DNA from: Burkholderia lata
GTDB lineage: Bacteria > Pseudomonadota > Gammaproteobacteria > Burkholderiales > Burkholderiaceae
NCBI RefSeq assembly: GCF_000012945.1
Contig: NC_007511.1
Coordinates: forward strand, 3,038,001-3,102,000
Direction: 5' to 3'
Length of the DNA stretch: 64,000 nt
Positions within the stretch are counted from its first letter, which is position 1, and every line of letters begins with the position of its first letter. Positions 50,777-59,149 of the stretch are shown piece by piece. The notes beneath the pieces are model-generated. The model was not told where the DNA came from. It did not search any database and saw nothing but the letters and a program-made list of their open reading frames with translations. The translations under genes and the position numbers were made by a program.

Positions 50777-51589
50777 CTATTTCGAGAAACTCAGCTTCTT
50801 CAACAACACCGCACCACTCGCCTGACTCACGAGCGAAATGGATTCGATATCCAGGTACAACCTCGAAGTCCTCGTCGTGATGTCGGTCGGCTCGTCGTTG
50901 CTCGGCTCGGCGTGCTCGACGTGTTCGGTCAGATACGGCCGGACCAGACGCCCGGAAAGCGCGAACACGAACCCGCCATGCGTTTGCGCGTACTCAGCGG
51001 GTGACAGCCTCACGCGGCCGCGCACGGTGGACTTCCTGCCTTTTCCGGGATCGAGCTCGATGATGTCGATCTGCTGGATATAGCCTTTTGCCTTCGCCTC
51101 GGGTGCGATCACGAGCCCTCGCCCTCGCGGCCCGGTAATGACCTTTCTGAGCAGGATGCCTGTCCGGCCTTCGCCGTCGGCGTCGACCAGGTCGGCGTTC
51201 ACCTTCAACAGATGCTTCTGCGACTGATATCGCAGCCCGTACGTCACCGGCACCAGAAAAGTTACCTCACGATCCAGGTTGACCGCGGCCAGGTCGGCGT
51301 TCTGGCCATGCTTGTCGGCCACGCCGGGGATCAGGCTGCGGACGCGATCGCCCAGGGACGGGGACGCGCTTTTGACGTGCAGCTTCTCCAGTGCTTCCCG
51401 AATCGCAACCGGATCGTCGCCGACAATCGGCCGCGTGAGCGACGCGTTGGCCGAAACGGCAGGCGCGACGCTCGCCGTTTCGTTGACATGGTCGGCCGCT
51501 GCACGCGTCGCGACCGGGGCCAGCATGATCGCCACGGCGACGGCGCACGCGACATTCAGACGGCCCAACATGGATCTCCGGTGAGACAC
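50777..51589 (-). CDS. Exported protein, unknown, between two AraC relics
   Basis: 270 residues from a GTG at 51589 with AGGAG six bases upstream; an ATG six codons later (51571, GGAG upstream) is also possible. The signal peptide is VACAVAVAIMLAPVATRAAA. The mature protein has GDDPVAIREALEKLHVKSAS, VTFLVPVTYGLRYQSQKHLL and RRVRLSPAEYAQTHGGFVFA-like beta-rich segments, and ends VSQASGAVLLKKLSFSK. No family is recognised. It is bracketed by two decayed AraC C-termini on the same strand, an odd setting for an intact exported protein. Confidence 0.65.
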   Translation of the reverse strand: MSHRRSMLGRLNVACAVAVAIMLAPVATRAAADHVNETASVAPAVSANASLTRPIVGDDPVAIREALEKLHVKSASPSLGDRVRSLIPGVADKHGQNADLAAVNLDREVTFLVPVTYGLRYQSQKHLLKVNADLVDADGEGRTGILLRKVITGPRGRGLVIAPEAKAKGYIQQIDIIELDPGKGRKSTVRGRVRLSPAEYAQTHGGFVFALSGRLVRPYLTEHVEHAEPSNDEPTDITTRTSRLYLDIESISLVSQASGAVLLKKLSFSK

Positions 51590-51833
51590 GACAAACTCCT
51601 GATTTTCTGGCGGATCGGTCGACGATGAGAGCGGCAGGATCGAACGATCGGTAACGGTCCAACCGTTCGAGTTCACCGATCGCCTGCGCGACACATCATA
51701 GGTTCATTGTCAGTTCGGCGGCAGGCCGGCGCGCCACACTATCGTATTGCCCAGACTACAACAATCCACGACTCGTGAGCAGCGGCGCGACGGGGGGCAG
51801 TGACATTCAGTTGCCCGTCGCGAAACCGCAACC

Positions 51834-51969
51834 TCACGCCTGGCGATCCTCCCGCCTGTATTGCGCCGGCGCCTTCCCCACCCGCATGCGGAAATCGCGC
51901 GTGAAATGCGCCTGATCGACATACCCGAGCGCATGAGCCAACTCCGCGAGATCGACCGGTTCGCCGCCG
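51834..51969 (-). pseudogene. Relic of an AraC-family regulator (second)
   Basis: Read leftwards, GEPVDLAELAHALGYVDQAH, FTRDFRMRVGKAPAQYRRED and a stop: the second helix-turn-helix and C-terminus of an AraC regulator. No sensor domain or first HTH is found upstream; the frame is broken near 51970. It resembles the relic at 50520 in the LAELAHAL-x-x-x-D-Q-A core but is not identical, so the two come from different or long-diverged copies. Confidence 0.75.
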
Positions 51970-52221
51970 ATCGAACAGCAGATTCACGCACGGATACACG
52001 CCGTCGGGCTCCATGCACACACAGGCGCTCAGCGCGGCGAGGAAATCTCCGGGCGGTCGAACGCGTCGCTCAAGCGTTCTGGCTACCAGATGACACTGGC
52101 ATTTCAGTTTTGAATGCTACGTCGCCGAAACCTGTCGAGGAAGTCGTCTGTGAACGCTCGTCAGCTTGGCTGGCAGTGAGAAACGTTCAAGCTCAGGGGC
52201 GACAGGTTGCACTGCCGTCGC

Positions 52222-52578
52222 CTAACAACCGCTCCCCGACGCCTTCTCGGACGCAACTGACCCACTCCGCACGAAATGATGCTCCACCCTCGTGCGCAGT
52301 ACGCCATCGACCGCGGCCAGTCGTTCGCGCAGTCGAACTGCTCGCCCTTCCGTCATTTCCCCGAGAACGATTTTTTGCTCGAGAACGTCACCACAGCGGG
52401 TGATGGCCCAACGATCAACCGTGGCCGTTTCATCTTCGAGCACAGCAGCCGCAGTCGACACGATGCCCGGATTCCGTCCCGAAACGAGATGAACCGTATG
52501 CGTCAGCGTGAAACCAGGAAGGAACTGCGACCAGTCTTCACAGACTGCCGGGCGGGAAGCGGAGGAAATTTGGCTCAT
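52222..52578 (-). CDS. Small protein, ACT-like, unknown
   Basis: 118 residues from the ATG at 52578 (GGAG nine bases upstream). The central LTHTVHLVSGRNPGIVSTAA AVLE and VDRWAITRCGDVLEQKIVL, followed by MTEGRAVRLRERLAAVDGVL and RVEHHFVR, follows a beta-alpha-beta-beta-alpha-beta order as in ACT-like small-molecule-binding domains. That fold is inferred from pattern alone. It stands alone in the region. Confidence 0.55.
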   Translation of the reverse strand: MSQISSASRPAVCEDWSQFLPGFTLTHTVHLVSGRNPGIVSTAAAVLEDETATVDRWAITRCGDVLEQKIVLGEMTEGRAVRLRERLAAVDGVLRTRVEHHFVRSGSVASEKASGSGC

Positions 52579-52875
52579 GGTTGCTCCGGATGATTGGTTA
52601 TCGAACCGGTGCCAGCCATGCTGCTCCCGTTTCGTTGCCGTAAATCGGCCGCATCGCCTCAGAGGCGTCCACCTTGCCCGGGAGGGCAGGTTGGCGTCGG
52701 AGAATCCGACTCTGGATGCTTGACTTCTCGCGTTCGACATTCCGAACGCTGGTTCATTATATCGAAAAACTGACACCTGACAAGAGCCCCCGGGAAAGCC
52801 ACCCTTCGACCGGGTGGAACCCTCGATCCGGCCCTTGTACGGTGGGAGCCCGGCCACGCACGGCGCCCGTGCAGC

Positions 52876-54228
52876 CTAAAACCACACGCTGAACCGCGTC
52901 CCCGTGGCCAGCACATCGACCGTCAGTTTCCATTGATGGGCCACGGCAATCTCCTTGCAGATTGCCAGCCCGAGACCGGCACCGTCATACCGTGAATCCG
53001 GCGCTCGCCAGTATCGGTCGAAGAGCAACGGAAGATGCTCCCGCTGGATGCCCGGCCCTTCATCGTCGACATGAATCGCCGTCTCGAGAACGGTCAGCAC
53101 GACGACGCCTTCCGACGGCGACGCGTTGATCGCATTCTCGAGAATGTTCTTGAGCAGGATGAACAGCGCCCCGCCATCAGCCCGTATGCGTGACGCGGAG
53201 TCGCGCGCTTCGATATGGAGCGCCACCTGCTTCGCATCGGCTTTGCCGGCCAGCAAGCTCACGACGTCTCGCGCGACGTCGACGCCGTTCACGTCGCCGA
53301 AGCTGAAGTTCTGCGCTTCGCTGACTTCGGCCAGGTGCAGCAGTTGCTTGACCTGCCGGGCCATCAGGTCGATCTCGCGAAGCAAAAGCGCCTTCTGCCG
53401 GATGTCGGGCTGCAACTCGATCTGGCCTCTGACCAGCGTGAGCGGTGTCTGCAACTCATGCGCGGCGTCGGCCAGAAACTGCTGCTGGACCGCGAAGCCA
53501 TTCTCGAGCCGGGTCAGTGCATCGTTGAACGCGTCGATCAGCGGCTTGATCTCGCTGGGAATGCCGTTCGGAGACAGTCTCGTCTTCAGATTGCGCGGCT
53601 CGATGCCCCTCGCGGCGCGCGATACCTCCCGCAACGGCTTCAGCACGCGACTGATCGTCAGCGGCAGCGTCAGCCCGAAAATGACGGTCGCAATGACCAG
53701 CACGATTCCGACGGTCTTCGGTATCGGATCGATTCTCGACATGATGAGCGCATCGAGAAGCTGCCTGCTTTGCGCCACCTGCACGTAATAGACGACGCTC
53801 CCGTTCGATGCGCGCTGCGTGGCGACCGAATACGCGTTGCCGTCGATCGTGGTGGGCAGCACCTTGCCGGCCGCCTTCGCGAGATCCTCCGTCAACCACG
53901 GTCGATCGCCGTTCGACGGCACCGACGCCAGCAACGGCTTCCCCGCCGCATCGAGCACGCGATACTGCACCTCGGTCGGCAAGAGCCGGAACATCAATGC
54001 CGGACGCTCGCCCAATTGCACCGATACCGGACGCCCATCGGCGCCGAAGCCCAGGCCGGCCTCGATATGACGGATGCTCTCCATCTGCTGCCGCCGCCCG
54101 AAGAACTCCGGATATCGATCGAGGACATATGCCGCGAGCGCGGACAGCAGCGCCAGGCTGATGGCGAACGCAACGACGTTGGTCACCCACAGACGCGTCG
54201 ACAGGCGTCGAATCCAATGATGGAACAT
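52876..54228 (-). CDS. Sensor histidine kinase (HisKA, EnvZ/QseC-like)
   Basis: 450 residues from the ATG at 54228; a TTG nine codons upstream is an alternative. Two membrane helices (12-35, 171-192) enclose a periplasmic sensor of about 130 residues. HAMP (about 193-245), then HisKA with His257 (FLADAAHELQTPLTLVRGQI). The catalytic domain has LKNILENAINASPSEG (N box), VDDEGPGI (G1) and YDGAGLGLAICKEI (G2). It lies downstream of the OmpR-type regulator (48 bp) and MipA gene, in one operon. Confidence 0.92.
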   Translation of the reverse strand: MFHHWIRRLSTRLWVTNVVAFAISLALLSALAAYVLDRYPEFFGRRQQMESIRHIEAGLGFGADGRPVSVQLGERPALMFRLLPTEVQYRVLDAAGKPLLASVPSNGDRPWLTEDLAKAAGKVLPTTIDGNAYSVATQRASNGSVVYYVQVAQSRQLLDALIMSRIDPIPKTVGIVLVIATVIFGLTLPLTISRVLKPLREVSRAARGIEPRNLKTRLSPNGIPSEIKPLIDAFNDALTRLENGFAVQQQFLADAAHELQTPLTLVRGQIELQPDIRQKALLLREIDLMARQVKQLLHLAEVSEAQNFSFGDVNGVDVARDVVSLLAGKADAKQVALHIEARDSASRIRADGGALFILLKNILENAINASPSEGVVVLTVLETAIHVDDEGPGIQREHLPLLFDRYWRAPDSRYDGAGLGLAICKEIAVAHQWKLTVDVLATGTRFSVWF

Positions 54229-54276
54229 GGTCGCTTTCTTACCCTGAAGCGGCAACGAGCAAGACGCGGCGAAGCG

Positions 54277-54963
54277 TCATGCATCCTGCAGCGCGAAGCC
54301 GGCGCCCCGGATATTGGTCAGCCGCATCGTTGCATCGATTGAAGCCAGTTTCTTGCGCAAGCGGTGTACGGTCACCTCGAGCGCGTTCGGCGTGACCGCC
54401 TCTCCGAGCCCCCAGGCGGCATGCTCGAGTATCGAATGACGGACGGTGCGGCCCGCGGCTTCGATCAGGCAAAGCATCACCTGCAGCTCGGCCGGCGCAA
54501 GCAGTACCGTCCTGTCGCCGCAGCGCATCGCACGCTGCGCCGGGTCCACGGTCACATCCGCGAACGACGCGACGAGCGTCGTCAGCAACACCGGACGCCG
54601 CATCAGCGTGCGCACGCGGGCAACGAGTTCGCACATTTCGAACGGCTTGGTCACGTAGTCGTCGGCCCCGCTTTCGAGACCGTCGATGCGGTCACGCAAC
54701 GCGTCGCGCGCCGTCAGCATCAGGCATGGCGTCATGCGTCCCGCCGCGCGCAGCGTCCGCAAGAACGCCAGCCCCTCTCCGTCAGGCAATCCGCGGTCGA
54801 TGATCAGCAACGCGTAGTCGGCCTGGTCGACACCGTAGGCGGCTTCCCGGACATTGCCGAACAGGTCGGATTCGATTCCCGCAGCGGCCAACGCCTGCGA
54901 CAACAAATCGGCGAGGCGCTGATGATCCTCGACAATCGCCACTCTTGGCATACTCGTACTCAC
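54277..54963 (-). CDS. OmpR/QseB-type response regulator
   Basis: 228 residues. The receiver domain has acidic VAIVEDHQRL, phospho-acceptor Asp56 (LLIIDRGLPDGEGL) and Lys106 (DYVTKPFEM). The winged helix DNA-binding domain begins near residue 128 (FADVTVDPAQRAMRCGDRTV) and includes EAVTPNALEVTVHRLRKKLA. The GTG start at 54963 overlaps the stop of the upstream MipA/OmpV gene as GTGA, so the two are coupled. An ATG four codons later is an alternative. Confidence 0.93.
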   Translation of the reverse strand: MSTSMPRVAIVEDHQRLADLLSQALAAAGIESDLFGNVREAAYGVDQADYALLIIDRGLPDGEGLAFLRTLRAAGRMTPCLMLTARDALRDRIDGLESGADDYVTKPFEMCELVARVRTLMRRPVLLTTLVASFADVTVDPAQRAMRCGDRTVLLAPAELQVMLCLIEAAGRTVRHSILEHAAWGLGEAVTPNALEVTVHRLRKKLASIDATMRLTNIRGAGFALQDA

Positions 54964-55778
54964 TTGAACCGATACATGTAACCCACTCTGGCCTCGGGAA
55001 CGTACCGTCTTCCAACGATCGGACTGTCAGTAATGGCGTCGCCGAGACGCGACACGCCAACGTCCAGAAATATCGTCTGCTGCTTCGTCGGCTGGTAGTC
55101 GATACGCGTGCCAACCGACACGTTCACTGTCGAACCCGCGCTGTAGGCGGCGCGCCCGGCGCGCGCCTCCGATGGTCGCACGCCGTAATAGTAGTCGACG
55201 TACTGGTTGCTCAGCCATTCCGCACCGACATGCGGCGCGATCGAGAATTGGCCGAAAGCAAATGCCTTCTCCAAGCCGATTTTTGCGCGCTCGCCTTTGT
55301 TTCCGCCGAACAGGAAGGTACCCGACAACGTACCGAACCCGGTGCGCCATGACAATGCAGGCCCGTACCAGAACGCACCCTTGCGATTTTCCATGCCGTT
55401 CAGGATCGGTGCGTCCGAGCCCTTGTATCCGTCGAAGAGCGAAAACTGGCCACGAAGCGCGACGCTGACGCCGCTCCAGCTCCCGATTTTCAGATCGGCC
55501 GTGGTACCGACGGCATGTACCCATTTGTTGTCGAAAAAGACCAGCGGAAACGGCAACACGCGGTTGCTGTCGCCTCGGTAGACCGACGGCGCGACACCGA
55601 CTCCGGCACCCAATCCCCAATGCGTCACATTCGTCGCGTTGTCGAGTATGGTCAGCCCCGAATGATCGGCATCGGGCGGGATCATGCCATCGTCCGCCCA
55701 CGCGGAAGCGGACGACAATGCGAACGACGCGGCAAGCAGCAATAACGGACGTTGGCGGCGGGAGGCTATTTTCAGCAT
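54960..55778 (-). CDS. MipA/OmpV-family outer-membrane protein
   Basis: 272 residues from the second of two adjacent ATGs (55781 or 55778); AGGA sits best for the second. A signal peptide ends at SASAWADD (about residue 27). The barrel begins THWGLGAGVGVAPSVYRGDS, the MipA/OmpV opening, and ends RRYVPEARVGYMYRFK. MipA is a scaffold for murein enzymes in E. coli; many members are stress-induced porin-like proteins. It is the first gene of the MipA - response regulator - histidine kinase operon, with GTGA overlap. Confidence 0.9.
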   Translation of the reverse strand: MLKIASRRQRPLLLLAASFALSSASAWADDGMIPPDADHSGLTILDNATNVTHWGLGAGVGVAPSVYRGDSNRVLPFPLVFFDNKWVHAVGTTADLKIGSWSGVSVALRGQFSLFDGYKGSDAPILNGMENRKGAFWYGPALSWRTGFGTLSGTFLFGGNKGERAKIGLEKAFAFGQFSIAPHVGAEWLSNQYVDYYYGVRPSEARAGRAAYSAGSTVNVSVGTRIDYQPTKQQTIFLDVGVSRLGDAITDSPIVGRRYVPEARVGYMYRFK

Positions 55779-55959
55779 CATTTTCCTGGAGTCGACGATC
55801 GAAACGGGGGCTACTGTAGGACCAGTCGACTTACCGCTCACTTACCAGGAAAAATATCGTCGCGTTGCGGACCTTGCGGGAAATATCGGTGATGGGGAAT
55901 ATCGACGCAGGGCGAGCATGTGTCGCCCCGCGCGCTTGAAGAGCGAGGCGACCGCCCCG

Positions 55960-57048
55960 TCAGAACACCGTATGCAGCCCGATCCGCGCCACCGTCTGGC
56001 TCGCGGAACTCGACGCCCCGTTCGGATCGAGCACGCCATTGACCTGCGCATTCGCGCCGTTGTTCGCGCGCTGGTAGTCCGCCGACACATACACCATCGT
56101 CCGCTTCGAGAACAGGTACTGAAGCGCCACGCTGACCTGGTGTGCGTGGTTGTCGTTCACCGCTTCATTGCCCTTCATGTACATGTACTTCGCGCCCAGC
56201 ACGACATCCGGCCTGACGTGCCACAGCCCGCCCGCTTCGGCCATCCACACCCCGGCGTCGTTGAACGAGTTGTGCACGGTAGTCATCAGCGCATTCGCGG
56301 TCACGACGCCGAAGTCGTAATGCATCCCGACGCCCCAGTTGCGCACGCTGGTTGACGGCACGCCGGGCGCGGGGCCGTATTTCTCGTTCGTGTAGGCGGC
56401 GCCCACCCCGAACGGTCCCATCTCATAGTTCACCCCGGCGCTGACCGCATTGTCCGCGCCGACCGAGCCAGCTACGCCGCCAAACGCATACATCGCGCCG
56501 CCCGAAAACCCCGAGACCGTCGGCGAACTGTACTTGACGGCATTCGCGATCGGCTTGCTACCCGCCGTGCGGTCCCAATCGAATGCACCGGTCGGATTGT
56601 CCGGGAGCGCGAGACGCTGGAACGGGCCATTGCGAAAGCCGTACAGCCCCGAGATATCCCGTGAAATCGCGTTGTTCTTGGAAAACAGCGAATCCACCAT
56701 GAAGTCGTACTGATTGCCCAGCGTGATGCTGCCGAACCGGTTGCTTTCGAGGCCCACGTACGCATTGCGCCCGAAAATCCCCGTCCCGATGATCGCGCCG
56801 TTCGCCATCGAGAACTGGTTCACGAGCGCGAAGATCGCGCGATATCCGCCGCCGAGATCTTCCGTGCCGCGAAAGCCGAAGAGGTTGGGCGCAAATATGC
56901 CGTCGTCGAACTTGACGTTCTTTCCGCCGCCCTCGTTGCTCACATAAGAGACGCCGGCATCGATCAGACCGAACATCGTCACACTGCTTTGTGCCCATGC
57001 ACCCTGCGCCACGGCGAGAATCGCCACTGCTCCAAACCTGAGTTTCAT
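55960..57048 (-). CDS. Gram-negative porin (OmpC/Omp32 type)
   Basis: 362 residues from the ATG at 57048 (GGAGA upstream). The signal peptide is ILAVAQGAWAQ; then QSSVTMFGLIDAGVSYVSNE, the classic beta-proteobacterial porin start. LFGFRGTEDLGGGYRAIFAL and SITLGNQYDFMVDSLFSK follow, and the barrel ends in RIGLHTVF with C-terminal Phe. It forms a trimeric general diffusion channel. It lies 197 bp downstream of the hydroquinone operon's last gene and on the same strand, so it might serve aromatic uptake, but its leader carries its own inverted repeat. Confidence 0.94.
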   Translation of the reverse strand: MKLRFGAVAILAVAQGAWAQSSVTMFGLIDAGVSYVSNEGGGKNVKFDDGIFAPNLFGFRGTEDLGGGYRAIFALVNQFSMANGAIIGTGIFGRNAYVGLESNRFGSITLGNQYDFMVDSLFSKNNAISRDISGLYGFRNGPFQRLALPDNPTGAFDWDRTAGSKPIANAVKYSSPTVSGFSGGAMYAFGGVAGSVGADNAVSAGVNYEMGPFGVGAAYTNEKYGPAPGVPSTSVRNWGVGMHYDFGVVTANALMTTVHNSFNDAGVWMAEAGGLWHVRPDVVLGAKYMYMKGNEAVNDNHAHQVSVALQYLFSKRTMVYVSADYQRANNGANAQVNGVLDPNGASSSASQTVARIGLHTVF

Positions 57049-57084
57049 GCTGTCTCCGTCTTTTTTATGAAAAAGCGAGGCCAC

Positions 57085-57104
57085 CACCTGCTACGTGGCA
57101 GGTG
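57085..57104 (-). repeat. Inverted repeat in the porin leader
   Basis: CACCTGCTACGTGGCAGGTG: 7-bp perfect arms around six bases, 37 bp before the porin start. On the porin strand it is followed by a T-rich stretch (CGCTTTTTCAT). It could be an operator, an attenuator-like hairpin, or a terminator of the operon upstream. Confidence 0.45.
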
Positions 57105-57245
57105 CTCGCTCGGTGCTGCACAAGGAATCGCCGTCATTCAGGCGTCGACTACCGGACACCCGAAATATGATTAGATTTACTGATTGATCAATACGATGAC
57201 CGTCGCATAGAACGGTCCTGCTTGGACTTCATCAAAACACGCGAA

Positions 57246-57581
57246 TCAAGCGCCTCGATAGACGACCCACGCGGCGGCATCCACCTCGACAGCCACGGCC
57301 TCCAGCGCCGACCCCGAGCACGGCCCGTCGATACACACGCCATCGTCGAACCGGAACAGCGCGCTGTGATGGGCGCACATCAATACCTGCGACCGGTAAC
57401 AGGAAACGCTACCCGGCACGAAATCGAGCGGCACCGAGAAGTGCGGGCAACGATTCACATAAGCCCACACGTGCTCGCCGCGTCGCACGACAATCACGGG
57501 ACGCCCGATACACGCTTCGTCGACGACCCGCGCGCCGCCGTCGGGCACATCGGAAAAGTGGCAGAGTTGTCGTGCATCCAT
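57246..57581 (-). CDS. Small Rieske [2Fe-2S] ferredoxin-like protein
   Basis: 111 residues. Both cluster motifs are present: C-x-H in NRCPHFSVPLDF and C-x-x-H in LMCAHHSALFRF, with the FRFDDGVCIDGPCSG loop of Rieske ferredoxins. It lacks a signal peptide and is soluble. It starts three bases after the stop of the YciI-like gene and is the last gene of the hydroquinone operon. Rieske ferredoxins usually feed electrons to an oxygenase; none is seen nearby, so its partner is unknown. Confidence 0.9.
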   Translation of the reverse strand: MDARQLCHFSDVPDGGARVVDEACIGRPVIVVRRGEHVWAYVNRCPHFSVPLDFVPGSVSCYRSQVLMCAHHSALFRFDDGVCIDGPCSGSALEAVAVEVDAAAWVVYRGA

Positions 57582-57584
57582 GAT

Positions 57585-57896
57585 TCACACTCGATGCTCG
57601 GGGTTACCGAGGCTCCAGTCCCACGGACGCACTTCCACGTGCGAGAACAGCCCTTCCTTCACATACGGATCGTTGCCGATGAACTGCATCACTGCCTGAA
57701 TGTCGTCCGCTTCCACGACGAGCAGCGTGCCGTTCATCGCATCGCCGTGCGGGTCCAGCGTCGGGCCACCGAGCCGCACCACCACGCCGTGCTGATCGGC
57801 CGAGCGCAGGTAAGTCCGATGAATCGGCCGTACGCGATCGCGCACGTCGCGCATGCCCGGCTGGTCCGTCGCAAACACCGCAAAGAATCGCGCCAT
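57585..57896 (-). CDS. YciI-family protein
   Basis: 103 residues with the YciI fold: FFAVFATDQPGMRDVRDRVR PIHRTYL, then GTLLVVEADDIQAVMQFIGN and DPYVKEGLFSHVEVRPWDWS. The conserved His/Asp pair (R-P-x-H and G-D/N-D-P-Y) matches family members that act as lactone isomerase or dehalogenase-like enzymes. Its ribosome-binding site GGAG lies inside the end of the dioxygenase remnant upstream. Position in the operon suggests a role in handling hydroquinone ring-cleavage products or lactones (inference). Confidence 0.85.
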   Translation of the reverse strand: MARFFAVFATDQPGMRDVRDRVRPIHRTYLRSADQHGVVVRLGGPTLDPHGDAMNGTLLVVEADDIQAVMQFIGNDPYVKEGLFSHVEVRPWDWSLGNPEHRV

Positions 57897-57901
57897 GACG
57901 A

Positions 57902-58045
57902 TCAGCTCCGATCGAGGACGAGTGCATGACGACGCCGCACGGGGCGCTGCATCGGCGCTCGCCAGTGATGGCTCGGCGTGCCGTCGAAGCTGGCGACGGC
58001 CTGCTCGGTCAGCGTGGCGTCGCCGTCATGGTGATCATGGCTCAT
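57902..58045 (-). pseudogene. 47-codon remnant of an intradiol (hydroxyquinol 1,2-) dioxygenase
   Basis: An intact short frame with a good ribosome-binding site (GGAGA) begins MSHDHHDGDATLTEQAVASF and continues DGTPSHHWRAPMQRPVRRRH before a stop. T-x-x-x-V-x-x-S-F-x-x-T-P, then R-x-x-M-x-x-x-V-R-x-x-H-A, is the N-terminal helical region of hydroxyquinol 1,2-dioxygenases. The whole catalytic domain, including the Tyr/His iron ligands, is missing. It sits where pnpG stands in pnpCDEFG clusters. Either it is a decayed gene or a small leader peptide kept for coupling to the YciI gene. Confidence 0.65.
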
Positions 58046-58073
58046 GGTTGTCTCCGTTGGCGCATCCGCCCGC

Positions 58074-59141
58074 TCATTGCGGCGCGCGCCCTTCCCATGC
58101 GAACTGCAGCAGCGCGCGAATCGCCGCGCGTTCGACCGGCCGCGGATTCACATACGGGTTGCGGCACGCGAGATCAGCTGCTTCGTCGAGGCCGGCCTCC
58201 GGCATCCCGAGGTCGGCCAGCGCCGGCGCGATGCCGAGCCGTGCGTTCAGCGCGAACAGCAGCGGGCCGGCTTCGGCTGCATCGCTCCCGCCCAACGCCC
58301 GCGCCACGCGGCGTAGCGCATCGGGCGCGGCACTGTGGTTGTAGTGCGCGGTATGCGGCAGCATCGCCGCATGCGTCTGCGCGTGCGGCAGGTTGAAGGT
58401 GCCGCCGAGCGTGTGGCACAGCTTGTGGTGCAGCGCCATGCCGACCGCACCCAGGCAGGTTCCGGCAAGCCATGCACCGTACAACGCGCGGCTGCGCGCC
58501 TCGCGGTTCCCCGGATCGCGCACGACCACGGGCAGCGCTTCGCCGAGCGCGCGAATCGATTCCTCCGCCATCAGGCTGATCACCGGGTTCGTGTCTTCCG
58601 CATACAGCGCCTCGACGGCGTGCGCCATCGCATTGATGCCCGATGCCGCGGAAATGTCCGGCGGCAGCGACAACGTCAGCGACGGGTCGTAGAGCACCGT
58701 CCGCGGCAGCACGCGCGCATCGCGCCCGGTGCGCTTCAGCCGGCCTTCCGTGAGCCCGAAGATCGGCGTCATCTCCGAGCCCGCGTACGTCGTCGGCACG
58801 GCCAGGATCGGCAGCACCGACTCGAGCGCAATCGCCTTGCCCAGCCCGATCGTCGACCCGCCGCCGATCGCGACGCAGCAGTCCGCATCCAGTTCGCCGG
58901 CCATCTCGCGCGCCGCGTGCGCGACCTCGATCGGCACATGCATGACCGCCTGCGCGCAGATGCCGGCTGCACGCTCGCCCAGGATCGCCGCCACGCGCTC
59001 GGCAAGCGGCCGCTGCTCGGGCGTGGACAGGATCAGCGCGCGGCGCGCGCCGAGCGTCGACAACTCGTCCGGCAGCCTGTCGAGCGCGCCCCATTCGAAC
59101 ACCACACGGGAAGGGGTGCCCTGATAAACGAAGCGATCCAT
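58074..59141 (-). CDS. pnpF: Maleylacetate reductase
   Basis: 355 residues. It is an iron-type alcohol dehydrogenase fold: DADCCVAIGGGSTIGLGKAI (nucleotide binding), ILAVPTTYAGSEMTPIFGLT, SGINAMAHAVEALYAEDTNP and ALHHKLCHTLGGTFNLPHAQ, with the H-H-K-x-C-H motif typical of maleylacetate reductases. It reduces maleylacetate to 3-oxoadipate with NAD(P)H. The gene starts 8 bp after the aldehyde dehydrogenase and is the last intact step of the hydroquinone route. TGAGG precedes the ATG. Confidence 0.9.
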   Translation of the reverse strand: MDRFVYQGTPSRVVFEWGALDRLPDELSTLGARRALILSTPEQRPLAERVAAILGERAAGICAQAVMHVPIEVAHAAREMAGELDADCCVAIGGGSTIGLGKAIALESVLPILAVPTTYAGSEMTPIFGLTEGRLKRTGRDARVLPRTVLYDPSLTLSLPPDISAASGINAMAHAVEALYAEDTNPVISLMAEESIRALGEALPVVVRDPGNREARSRALYGAWLAGTCLGAVGMALHHKLCHTLGGTFNLPHAQTHAAMLPHTAHYNHSAAPDALRRVARALGGSDAAEAGPLLFALNARLGIAPALADLGMPEAGLDEAADLACRNPYVNPRPVERAAIRALLQFAWEGRAPQ

Positions 59142-59149
59142 GACGAACC

